Part shown: piece after piece, positions 53,084 through 61,136 of the stretch
Numbering within the stretch: the stretch's first letter is position 1
Layout of the letters: each line of letters opens with the position of its first letter
DNA from: Natrialba aegyptia DSM 13077
GTDB taxonomy: Archaea; Halobacteriota; Halobacteria; Halobacteriales; Natrialbaceae
Length of the DNA: 64,000 nucleotides
Assembly (NCBI RefSeq): GCF_000337535.1
Contig: NZ_AOIP01000007.1
Coordinates: 45,640 to 109,639 of the forward strand
Direction of reading: 5' to 3'
Notes under the pieces: generated by a model
The model's input: only the letters and a program-made list of their open reading frames with translations
Told to the model about the DNA's origin: nothing
Databases searched by the model: none
Made by a program: the position numbers and the translations under genes

Positions 53084-53545
53084 ATGTCGAAAAAGAATAC
53101 TAGACGGAAAGTGTTAAAGGCTGTGGGTGTTTCCGGACTTAGCGTTAGTGCACTAAGCCTATCAGCTACTGCGAATGGCAAGGAAGTCAACAAAAACGAT
53201 AATTTTGATGCTTGTGACGAACTGGGCGATTTTATTGGGTCACCAACTCTTGACCTCAATAATGGATATGGTGTTTATACTACACAGATATCCCCAAATG
53301 TTAATAAAATACGATTTCATACCGTTAGTATGAACAATCACACTATCGATGGACTTTATATTTACAATCCGTATCAAGAAGACCGTTCCGATGGTGATAC
53401 GGGTACAAGTGGAGCCACAACACAAGTTGTTGTGACGCGCACAGATTTCCCTGGAAGTGAATTGAGGATTGAGGTAGCAGTTGAAGATGATGAATCAGAT
53501 GGAAGTATCACATCTATGCTATTTGAATGCGATAGATTACGATAA
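53084..53545 (+). CDS. Small Tat-exported protein of unknown function, AT-rich gene
   Basis: 153 residues. Tat signal NTRRKVLKAVGVSGLSVSAL with a likely cut after ATANG. The mature part is about 120 residues, beta-rich in look (YGVYTTQISPNVNKIRFHTV), with only two Cys (FDACDELG near its start and LFECDRLR at the end) that could form a disulfide. It is less acidic than its neighbours and uses AT-ending codons (TTA, AGA, ATA). The gene is leaderless with TATA at about 27 nt. Signs of transfer are strong. I do not recognise the family. Confidence 0.75.
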   Translation: MSKKNTRRKVLKAVGVSGLSVSALSLSATANGKEVNKNDNFDACDELGDFIGSPTLDLNNGYGVYTTQISPNVNKIRFHTVSMNNHTIDGLYIYNPYQEDRSDGDTGTSGATTQVVVTRTDFPGSELRIEVAVEDDESDGSITSMLFECDRLR

Positions 53546-53961
53546 TGAATATAGCCAAGCTAAGTCAATACAGTTGAGTAGTGAATAGATCATGGCAATC
53601 AGTGTGTTAAGGCACTGATCTAATAAATAACTACTTCATTCGAATTCTCAGTAACTTATCGTAAGTAATAAGAATAGTATATAAAAATATTCTGCCGAAC
53701 CCCTCCTTCCTCCTTCATAATATATTCTGCACCATCTACTTATTAATGAAACTGTATAGAACTTAATACCTACATCAACAATGGAGAATGACGATATGAT
53801 CTGTGAGTAGTGTCTGAACTCGTCTATCTTAATTGTGGATCTTTAATTATATTCTCTCCATATATGTACCGCGAACATGTTCGCCACCATTCTCACAACG
53901 TGGAAATCGGCTCGACGGTTCATCGGGCTCAAGTTGTGAGTGCGCTGTAGAGGAACCGCAA
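53546..53961. other. AT-rich island, right part
   Basis: No gene recognised; GC rises again after about 53850. One TGAACTCG octamer at 53815-53822 lies within the AT-rich DNA, so the octamer is not limited to GC-rich host sequence. Confidence 0.5.
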
Positions 53962-54033
53962 ATGAACGTATTCAAGTGGGTGCCGTTGCGTACTCACGAC
54001 ATGACTGGAATCGTATGTCAAGAGGTGTTCTAA
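53962..54033 (+). CDS. Possible 23-residue leader ORF before the Fe-S gene
   Basis: ATG at 53962, reading MNVFKWVPLRTHDMTGIVCQ and ending EVF at TAA 54031-54033, 4 bases before the Fe-S gene. The Shine-Dalgarno-like GAGGTG (54022-54027) of the next gene lies inside it. It may be a coupled leader peptide or chance. Confidence 0.25.
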   Translation: MNVFKWVPLRTHDMTGIVCQEVF

Positions 54034-54037
54034 GCAG

Positions 54038-55675
54038 ATGAGTACGGACGATGAATCGTTCCACCCACTCGGCCAAGAGTGGGAGGATGAACTCGAGACG
54101 ATGCTCGACGATACCGAGTACGATAGCGACCTCGGTATGGAGATGGCCAAGGACGCGATGCGCGTCACCAAGGGCGAGCTGTCGGAAGCCGACTTCCACG
54201 AGAAATATCACGAGGACGTGATGGATGAGTTCGGCGTCGACGACCGCCCGACGGAGGAAGCCTACGAGGAGGCCAAGAAGAACGCCGGCGGCTTCGCCGA
54301 GATGCTCAAGAGCTTCGACGGCGACGGCGACGAGAGTCGCCGCGACGTGATGAAGAAGATGGGCGTCGGCGCGGCGGCCGTCGGTCTCGGTGCCTGGGGG
54401 ACCGCCGAAGGCGGTCAGCCAAACGTCGCCGACGAATCGGGAGGACACTCAACGGAAGCCCACCGGGAGGGCGACACCCAGTGGGGCATGGCGATCGACC
54501 TCGAACGCTGTGACGGCTGTCTCTCCTGTGTCAGAGCCTGTGCTCAGGAGAACAACCTCGACCAGGGCGTCAACTGGATGTACGTCCTCGACTACGAGGA
54601 CGGCGGTGCGGACACGAGCCAAAATCGCCTTGTCCGACCGTGTCAGCACTGTACCGACGCGCCGTGTGAGAAGGTCTGTCCGACGACGGCCCGTCACACG
54701 CGGGACAAGGACGGCCTCGTGCTGACCGACTACGACGTCTGTATCGGCTGCCGGTACTGTCAGGTCGCCTGTCCCTACGGGGTCAACTACTTCCAGTGGG
54801 ACGAACCGGACGTTTCCACCGAGGAGATCGCAGCGGAACACGATGGCGAAGGCGACATGATGGTCGACTCCCGCGGTCGGTGGGTCGACAGTCGCTCGCC
54901 GCGTGGTACGATGAGCAAGTGTACCATGTGCCCGTCCCGCCAGGATGGGTTCAGTGGCGAAGACAAAATCGGTACCTCCGCCTGCGAGGACGCCTGTCCG
55001 CCGGACGCGATCCAGTTCGGAAACATGCGCGACGAGAACAGCGACCCGCAGCGGTACATCGAGAATCCGAGTCGCGGTCGCGCACTCCGCGATCTCGGTG
55101 ATAAGGAGACGACGGCACCGTCGCTTAACGCCATCGAGGAAGATATCGCGGATGCCGACGCCGATCTCGCCTCCGTTCTCGAAGCCTCCGAAGACCTCGA
55201 CGAGGAGACGCTCCGGACGATGAAGGCCATCGAGATCGTCACCGAGGACTTCGGCGAGGGCGATGCCGACTCCGTCGACTACGAGGTGCACATCAATGAC
55301 ATCTTCGACCTCCTGGAGGAACACGGTCTCGACCTCGACAGTCAGGAGGTCCTCGTTGAACTCGATCTCGCCGACGAACCCGACGAGGGTGAAGAGTTCG
55401 AAGGCGCAGACGAAGGCGATGCTCAGGACGCAATCGACGACTACGACGGGCGTCCGTCCTCGAGTTTCAAGCTGCTCGAAGACGTTGGGACCAACCCGAA
55501 CGTCGTGTACTTCGGAAACGAACCTGGTCCGAACGCCGAGCAGGTCGAGGGCCCAAGCGCCTATGCAGACATCTCGTACGAGCGTGCCGACGGATCCGAA
55601 CCGAACCTCGTCGACAACCGCAAGGAGGAGATCCTCGACGAGGGCACCGTCGGTGACGCTGGGGTGAGTTTATGA
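54038..55675 (+). CDS. Four-cluster Fe-S electron-transfer subunit (PsrB/DmsB-like) with internal Tat signal
   Basis: 545 residues. An acidic 100-residue N-terminus precedes a Tat-like segment (SRRDVMKKMGVGAAAVGLGA, residues 100-119), which is far from the usual N-terminal place. Four 4Fe-4S sites follow: CDGCLSCVRAC, CQHCTDAPCEKVC, CIGCRYCQVAC and CTMCPSRQ with CEDACPP. The C-terminal 220 residues are acidic and have no cluster motif. It would pass electrons between the NrfD-type quinone protein and an unseen partner. GAGGTG 10 nt upstream is a good Shine-Dalgarno. It overlaps the next gene by 4 bases. Confidence 0.82.
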   Translation: MSTDDESFHPLGQEWEDELETMLDDTEYDSDLGMEMAKDAMRVTKGELSEADFHEKYHEDVMDEFGVDDRPTEEAYEEAKKNAGGFAEMLKSFDGDGDESRRDVMKKMGVGAAAVGLGAWGTAEGGQPNVADESGGHSTEAHREGDTQWGMAIDLERCDGCLSCVRACAQENNLDQGVNWMYVLDYEDGGADTSQNRLVRPCQHCTDAPCEKVCPTTARHTRDKDGLVLTDYDVCIGCRYCQVACPYGVNYFQWDEPDVSTEEIAAEHDGEGDMMVDSRGRWVDSRSPRGTMSKCTMCPSRQDGFSGEDKIGTSACEDACPPDAIQFGNMRDENSDPQRYIENPSRGRALRDLGDKETTAPSLNAIEEDIADADADLASVLEASEDLDEETLRTMKAIEIVTEDFGEGDADSVDYEVHINDIFDLLEEHGLDLDSQEVLVELDLADEPDEGEEFEGADEGDAQDAIDDYDGRPSSSFKLLEDVGTNPNVVYFGNEPGPNAEQVEGPSAYADISYERADGSEPNLVDNRKEEILDEGTVGDAGVSL

Positions 55676-57045
55676 GCACCAAGACGCCATCCAAGGCGGA
55701 TATTCTTCGCCCCATCGGGACGTTCTCGAAGAAGTACCTCGCGGTCTACAGCGTTGCAGCACTGGGACTCATCGCCTTCCTCATCGCCTGGGCCTACCAG
55801 CTCCAGAAGGGCCTGATCGTCACCGGCCTCGGGGACTGGGGTACCGGTGGCGGTGCGACCTGGGGACTGTACATCGGCGCGTTCATCTGGTGGGTCGGCG
55901 TCGCACACGGCGGGATCATCCTGTCTGCGTCCGTTCGACTCCTCGGAATGGACCGGTATATGCCGGTCGCTCGTATCGCGGAGATGACGACGATCGGTGG
56001 TCTCTCGGCCGCCGGATTCTACATTCTGGTCCACATGGGCCGTCCGGACCGGATGGTCACGAGCGTTCTCGGCCACTTCCACATCACGGTTAACAACTCG
56101 CCGCTGGTGTGGGACGTGACCGTCATTACGGCCTACTTCGTGTTGTCGGCGACCTACCTCGGTCTGACGATCCGGTACGACGTCAACCGGTTGCGCGACG
56201 ATCTGCCGGATAAATTCGAGCCGATCTACAAGATTATCACGTTCGGCTACTCCGAGAAGGAAGACGAAATCATCCAGCGGATGGTCTGGTGGCTTGCAGC
56301 GGCTGTCATCATCATGGCTCCGCTCTTGCTCCACGGCGGCGTCATCCCGTGGCTGTTCTCGCTGCTGCCGGCGATGCCCGCCTGGACCGGTGGCATTCAG
56401 GGACCGATGTTCCTGAGCATCGCGCTGATGTCCGCGATCAGCGGCGTGATGATCATCTCGTATACGTTCCGACGCGTTTACAACTGGGAGCACATCATCA
56501 CGGACGACATCTTCCGCGGCCTGCTCCTGTGGCTCGGATTCTTCACCCTGTTGTTCCTGTGGTTCCAGCTACAGTCCGTTCTCAACGGCGTCTTCCTCGG
56601 CCCGCTCAACACGGCACACGCGGCCGAGGGGAAGATGGCCCACCCGGCCTACCAGGTCGCGATGACGATGATCTTCCTGACGCTCGTGTACATCTTCCTG
56701 CAGGCAATCCGTCCCGCCCTGTTCAGTAAGACGCGAGCGCTCATCGCCAGCTGTGCGATCCTGGCCGGGACGCTGACCGAGAAGATCCTGTTCGTCGTCG
56801 AAGGGTTCTTCCACCCGACGTTCGACATCTACACCGCAACGCCCGGCACGTACTTCCCGAGCCTGATCGAGATCCTGTCGCTCGTCGGAACGGCCTCCCT
56901 CGTTGCGCTCCTGTTCCTCAACCTCGCGAAGCTCGTCCCCGTGGTCGAGCTCCACGCGATCGAACACCTGACCGGCGGGCACGACCACGAGCATGGTCAC
57001 GAAGAGACAACTAAAACCGAGACCGAACCGGAGGTGAAAGCATGA
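55672..57045 (+). CDS. NrfD/PsrC-type membrane quinone oxidoreductase subunit
   Basis: 457 residues with about ten helices. Family features include WWVGVAHGGIILSASVRL near the start and VHMGRPDRMVTSVLGHFHIT, typical of the quinone-binding region. The C-terminus is His/Glu-rich (GGHDHEHGHEETT). NrfD proteins exchange electrons between quinones and the Fe-S subunit. It overlaps the next gene by 4 bases, completing a three-gene operon. Confidence 0.87.
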   Translation: MSTKTPSKADILRPIGTFSKKYLAVYSVAALGLIAFLIAWAYQLQKGLIVTGLGDWGTGGGATWGLYIGAFIWWVGVAHGGIILSASVRLLGMDRYMPVARIAEMTTIGGLSAAGFYILVHMGRPDRMVTSVLGHFHITVNNSPLVWDVTVITAYFVLSATYLGLTIRYDVNRLRDDLPDKFEPIYKIITFGYSEKEDEIIQRMVWWLAAAVIIMAPLLLHGGVIPWLFSLLPAMPAWTGGIQGPMFLSIALMSAISGVMIISYTFRRVYNWEHIITDDIFRGLLLWLGFFTLLFLWFQLQSVLNGVFLGPLNTAHAAEGKMAHPAYQVAMTMIFLTLVYIFLQAIRPALFSKTRALIASCAILAGTLTEKILFVVEGFFHPTFDIYTATPGTYFPSLIEILSLVGTASLVALLFLNLAKLVPVVELHAIEHLTGGHDHEHGHEETTKTETEPEVKA

Positions 57046-57356
57046 GCCTCATCCCAACACTGATGACTGCCCTCTCGACCGTTCTGTACCACAACTACGA
57101 CGGTACCGAGGGCTTCACCGGCTTCGCCAACGAAGGGACCTGGGTCATCTTCGCCATCATCCTGGTTCCCGTCTACATCATGCTCATCGCCTGGTTCGTC
57201 GGGAAACCGCGCGATACGAAGACCGGACTGCTCGGCGTGACCTACCTCGTCGGGTTGACCACATCGATGTGGGTCGGCATGTTCTTCATTACCATGCTGA
57301 TCGGCATCCTCTTCTACGGCGGTATGCCCGAACCGATCACCGCTCCCGGCCCGTAA
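57042..57356 (+). CDS. Small membrane protein of the NrfD operon
   Basis: 104 residues with two or three helices (GTWVIFAIILVPVYIMLIAW, TYLVGLTTSMWVGMFFITM). It overlaps nrfD by 4 bases, so it is made with it and likely is a small subunit of the same complex. No motif known to me. Confidence 0.75.
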   Translation: MSLIPTLMTALSTVLYHNYDGTEGFTGFANEGTWVIFAIILVPVYIMLIAWFVGKPRDTKTGLLGVTYLVGLTTSMWVGMFFITMLIGILFYGGMPEPITAPGP

Positions 57357-57689
57357 CGGAGCCCGTTCACCGACGACTTCGGTTCGATTTTTCTTCGTCG
57401 ATACGCACGCGAGTTCGTCTCGAGTGAACTCGAAGCGATCAACGTTTATCGTCTCTCGTTTCTCGTCGTCCGTCGACCGTCCAGTCCGGTCGCTCGGGTA
57501 TCGTATCGGCTCTGTTCTCGTTCAACCGTTTGTCTCCGCAGTTTCCGTGTTCCGGTTTCCGAGTTCAGGTCCCGAATATATTCGATGATCGGCACGCGAT
57601 GGGGCTCCGTACATCGATCGATAGGTCACCCTGAACCATCACACGTATCCCGCTCGACGCCCTCCAATTGACTAACAGACACAGACAGT
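57357..57689. other. Spacer between NrfD operon and mrp
   Basis: A T-rich stretch at about 57389-57398 soon after the stop may terminate the operon. Two TGAACTCG octamers lie at 57425-57432 and 57560-57567. No gene recognised. Confidence 0.5.
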
Positions 57690-58781
57690 ATGAGTATCAC
57701 AGAACACGAACTCAAGATCAAACTCGAGGGGATCGAAGACCCGGACATCGGCGAGGACATCATTTCGCTGGGACTCGTCAACGACGTTCGGATCGAGGAC
57801 GAAACGGCCCGTATCTCGCTCGCGTTTAACGCGCCGTACGCGCCCTCCGAGATGGAACTGGGGAACCAGATCCGCGAAATCTGTGACGAGGCCGGACTTG
57901 AGGTTGACCTGCGGGCCCACGTCGGCGAGGAACACGGCTTTGACGACGAGGTTCTCCCCCGCGTGCGCAACGTCATCGCGGTCGCCTCCGGGAAGGGGGG
58001 CGTCGGAAAGACGACGGTCGCGGCGAATCTCGCGGCCGGCCTCGAAAAGCGCGGCGCGATGGTCGGTATCCTCGACGCCGACATTCACGGGCCGAACATC
58101 CCGAAGATTCTGCCGGTCGAGAGCGAACCCGGCGTCACGCCGAGCGAGGACATCGTGCCGCCTCGTTCCGACGGCGTGCGCGTCATCAGTATGGGCTTCA
58201 TGACGGAGGAAGACGACGACCCGGCGATCCTTCGCGGCCCGATGGTCAACAAGTTCATGATGAAGTTCCTGGAGGGCGTCGAATGGGGTCGCCTCGACTA
58301 CCTCATCGTCGACCTGCCGCCGGGGACCGGCGACGCGACGCTCAACCTGCTCCAGTCGATGCCGGTGACGGGATCGGTCGTCGTCACGACGCCCCAGGAG
58401 ATGGCCTTAGAGGACACCCGAAAGGGAATCCAGATGTTCAACAAGCACGACACCCCTGTCCTGGGCGTCGTCGAGAACATGAGTTCGTTCGTTTGCCCGA
58501 GCTGTGGCGACCAGCACGGCCTGTTCGGCACCGACGGCGCGAACTCGATCGTCGAGAAGTACGACGTGCCGCTGATCGGCCAGATCCCGATCCACCCCGA
58601 CTTCGGCGCGGAGGGCAGCGAGGGCGCACTCGTCAAGGACGACGAGAGCCCGGTTCAGGAATCCGTCGAGGAAGTCGTCGGCGAAATCGCAGACCGGATC
58701 GGCGAGACGAACCGCCGGACCGTCAACGAGCACACTTCCGACGAACCCGACGACCGGCTGCCGACCGAAGTCGAAGACTGA
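57690..58781 (+). CDS. Mrp/NBP35-type Fe-S carrier ATPase
   Basis: 363 residues. An N-terminal MIP18/DUF59 domain (about 1-90, LEGIEDPDIGEDIISLGLVN) is fused to the ParA-like ATPase. Deviant Walker A is SGKGGVGKTTVAANLA, Walker B-type VDLPPGTGD, and the metal-binding CPSCG is near residue 270. The family assembles and carries 4Fe-4S clusters. It is transcribed after the Fe-S/NrfD operon but from its own unit. Confidence 0.9.
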   Translation: MSITEHELKIKLEGIEDPDIGEDIISLGLVNDVRIEDETARISLAFNAPYAPSEMELGNQIREICDEAGLEVDLRAHVGEEHGFDDEVLPRVRNVIAVASGKGGVGKTTVAANLAAGLEKRGAMVGILDADIHGPNIPKILPVESEPGVTPSEDIVPPRSDGVRVISMGFMTEEDDDPAILRGPMVNKFMMKFLEGVEWGRLDYLIVDLPPGTGDATLNLLQSMPVTGSVVVTTPQEMALEDTRKGIQMFNKHDTPVLGVVENMSSFVCPSCGDQHGLFGTDGANSIVEKYDVPLIGQIPIHPDFGAEGSEGALVKDDESPVQESVEEVVGEIADRIGETNRRTVNEHTSDEPDDRLPTEVED

Positions 58782-58840
58782 CGGCGGTGTCGCTCCGTCC
58801 GTAGCGCTTTATCTGCCTCGAGTGCGAACCACTCGGGTAC

Positions 58841-59176
58841 ATGTCCACCCCACTCGACAGTTACGACGACGTCGTCACCGACCTCGACCCGGAACCAGGC
58901 GACCTCGAAACGGCCGAACTCGTCGTCAGCGACGACGCGCTCGTCAAGGCCTTCGCACTCGGCCCCGGCGCTGAACTCGATGCGCACGAACACGGGACGA
59001 GTACGAACGTCTTTCACGTTCTCGAGGGAACGGTAACTGTCTTGCAAGGTACCGAGCAGGAACCGGTCGAAGCGCCGGGTGTCGTCCACCACGAACGGGG
59101 CGTCGCTCACGGCGCGAAAAACGAGACCGACGAGACGGTGATCTTCACCGCGAGTCTGTGTCCGATGCCGTCCTGA
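58841..59176 (+). CDS. Cupin-domain protein
   Basis: 111 residues, one beta-barrel. Metal motif ELDAHEHGTSTNVFHVLEGT with VVHHERGVAHGAKNET as the second cupin box. CTTTATC at about 58807-58813 is 30 nt before the ATG. Substrate unknown. Confidence 0.85.
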   Translation: MSTPLDSYDDVVTDLDPEPGDLETAELVVSDDALVKAFALGPGAELDAHEHGTSTNVFHVLEGTVTVLQGTEQEPVEAPGVVHHERGVAHGAKNETDETVIFTASLCPMPS

Positions 59177-59217
59177 AATCCTGCGGTCCTGCAGCCCTGA
59201 TACAGACGGGAGCCGCT

Positions 59218-60318
59218 CTAGCCGTCCAAAAGCGACTCGACGTACCTCGTCACGTGGTCGTCCATCCGGCGTTTGTACCCCGCCTGCCGGGCCAGCCGAT
59301 CGAGTTCACGAGCGACGAGGCTGCCGTACTGGACCGCTTTCTTGTCCCGCTCGGCGATTTCCGTCGGGAGGTAGTCCGCCGCGACCGCTCGGAGTCCACG
59401 CTTTCGCGTCTCCTCGTCCGCGAGGAGTTCGTCGGGAAGCCAAAGTGCCGCACTGACCACGTCGTCGTGGAGCACGGGCGCGACGGGTTCGAGCCCGGTC
59501 GCTTCGATGGCGCGAACGTCGCGCGGAAGCTGATCGGAGAGGCTTCGAATCTGTTCGCGGACGGCTCCGCGCGTCGTCTCGGCCGCGACGCGGTGGTCGA
59601 GTCTGACCACCTTCTCGTAGCCGCCGAAGAGTTCGTCCGCGCCCTGGCCGACCGCGAGCGCGTCGAACCCGTCGGCCGCGGCGCGCTCGCCGACCAGGTA
59701 GAGCGGGAGCGCGATCTGGATGTCCATCGCGTTCGTGCGGCCGGTGGCGCGTGCGACCGCGGGGACCGCGCGTTCGAGGTCGGTCGGGTCGAGTTCGACG
59801 ACGGTCAAATCGCGATCCATCGCGTCCGCGGCGCTGCGGGCGGCGGCGATGTCGTGGCTGTCGGGGAAGCCGACGACGTAAAGCGGGGCGTCGAGGAGTT
59901 CGGCGACGAGCGCGGAGTCGACGCCGCCGGAGAAGGCGACGGCGACGCTGGTGGTGTCGGTTCTGAACTCGTCGGCCGCGGATCGGATGGCGGCGTCGAG
60001 TTCGTCGAGTGCACGCTCGCGGTCGGCGATCGGATCGGGGTCCGGAAGCGTCCAGCGTCGTTCGGGCGTCGAATCGTCGGGGCCGGCGACGGCACCGGCG
60101 GGGAACTGGACGGGGTCGTCGAGTTCGGCCGGGTCGAAAGCCCACGCGTCGGTCGGGTCGCGGTCGGCCTCGACGAACAGCGGGACGCGCCCGAGGGTGT
60201 CGCGGACGAGTTCGCCGTCGAGTTCGCCGGCGAAGCCGGCGGTGCCGGGGAGCGGGTCGCCGGTGTCGAGCGCCGCGCGAACGGTTTCGGGGTCGGTACC
60301 GCGGAGTGATCGTGTCAC
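59218..60318 (-). CDS. Asparagine-synthetase-like protein lacking the glutaminase domain
   Basis: 366 residues. The ATP-pyrophosphatase motif VAFSGGVDSALVAELL is at about 129-144, and AVGQGADELFGGY and the helical C-terminus are of asparagine synthase B type. The N-terminal 90 residues keep only the end of the glutaminase domain (GELDGELVRDTLGRVPLF) and have no Cys2, so glutamine cannot be used. It may be ammonia-dependent or act on another acid. It overlaps the upstream PHP gene by 4 bases, suggesting shared function. Confidence 0.8.
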   Translation of the reverse strand: MTRSLRGTDPETVRAALDTGDPLPGTAGFAGELDGELVRDTLGRVPLFVEADRDPTDAWAFDPAELDDPVQFPAGAVAGPDDSTPERRWTLPDPDPIADRERALDELDAAIRSAADEFRTDTTSVAVAFSGGVDSALVAELLDAPLYVVGFPDSHDIAAARSAADAMDRDLTVVELDPTDLERAVPAVARATGRTNAMDIQIALPLYLVGERAAADGFDALAVGQGADELFGGYEKVVRLDHRVAAETTRGAVREQIRSLSDQLPRDVRAIEATGLEPVAPVLHDDVVSAALWLPDELLADEETRKRGLRAVAADYLPTEIAERDKKAVQYGSLVARELDRLARQAGYKRRMDDHVTRYVESLLDG

Positions 60319-61001
60319 TGGAACAGTCCCATGACGCTGTTTCGGACGCGGCGGGAGACGCCGCCGGCGGCCTGACGGAAACTGATTCGCCAGGGCGTTC
60401 GTTTGCCTTCGACGGAGGTTCGGCCGGCCGCAATGGCGTCGAGGATGGCGTCGACGGACCGCTCGTCGGCGTCGACGCGGGTGACGGCCTGACCGACCAT
60501 CTCGCTGATGTGGGCGTCGCTGCCGGCGGTCATCGGCAGGTTCCGGGAGGCGGCGTAGCGCTCGGCCTGGCGGTTGGCGCGACCGGTCAGGAGCCGCGAG
60601 TTGTAGACCTCGATGGCGTCGCCCATCGCGAGTTCGTCGCGCGAGATGCGGGCCATGACCCCGTGGCGGGATTCCTGGAAGGGGTGGGGAATCACGGCGA
60701 GGCCGCCCTGATCGTGGATCTCCGCGAGCGTCGTTTCGTAGGAGAGTCCGGGTGGGACGGCTTCCTCCAGGCCGAAGCCAAGGATGTGGCCGGCTTTGCT
60801 CGAGATTTCCATGGCTGGGATGCCGACTAGGCCGTACGCGGAGGCGCGGTCGGCGGCTTCGAGACTCGCGTCGATCTCGTCGTGGTCCGTCACGGCGATC
60901 GCGTCGAGGCCGACGGCTTCGGCCTGTTCCAAGATGAGTTCGATCGGGTCCCGGCCGTCGTACGACAGCGCCGAGTGGGCGTGAAGTTCGACCGACAGCA
61001 C
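60315..61001 (-). CDS. PHP-domain phosphoesterase
   Basis: 228 residues from the GTG at 60999-61001 (start reads VLSVELHAHSALSYDGRDP); an ATG at 61091 in frame would add 30 unlikely residues. PHP metal motifs: HAHSALSYDG, TDHDEIDA, GIPAMEIS, IPHPFQ and GSDAHI. The family hydrolyses phosphoesters such as phosphohistidinol or nucleotide bis-phosphates. CTTTTGA about 29 nt upstream is a TATA candidate. It begins a two-gene operon with the asparagine-synthase-like gene. Confidence 0.83.
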   Translation of the reverse strand: MLSVELHAHSALSYDGRDPIELILEQAEAVGLDAIAVTDHDEIDASLEAADRASAYGLVGIPAMEISSKAGHILGFGLEEAVPPGLSYETTLAEIHDQGGLAVIPHPFQESRHGVMARISRDELAMGDAIEVYNSRLLTGRANRQAERYAASRNLPMTAGSDAHISEMVGQAVTRVDADERSVDAILDAIAAGRTSVEGKRTPWRISFRQAAGGVSRRVRNSVMGLFQ

Positions 61002-61136
61002 GCCCGTACGTTTATCTCGCCTGATCAAAAGCGCCTCGGTCCGCCGGGCGGTTCGAAATTCGCTGGCACACGCACGGGTATCCACGATCATGGATATAGA
61101 AACCCATTTACTCCCCGACTTTCACCACCTAGGTGA

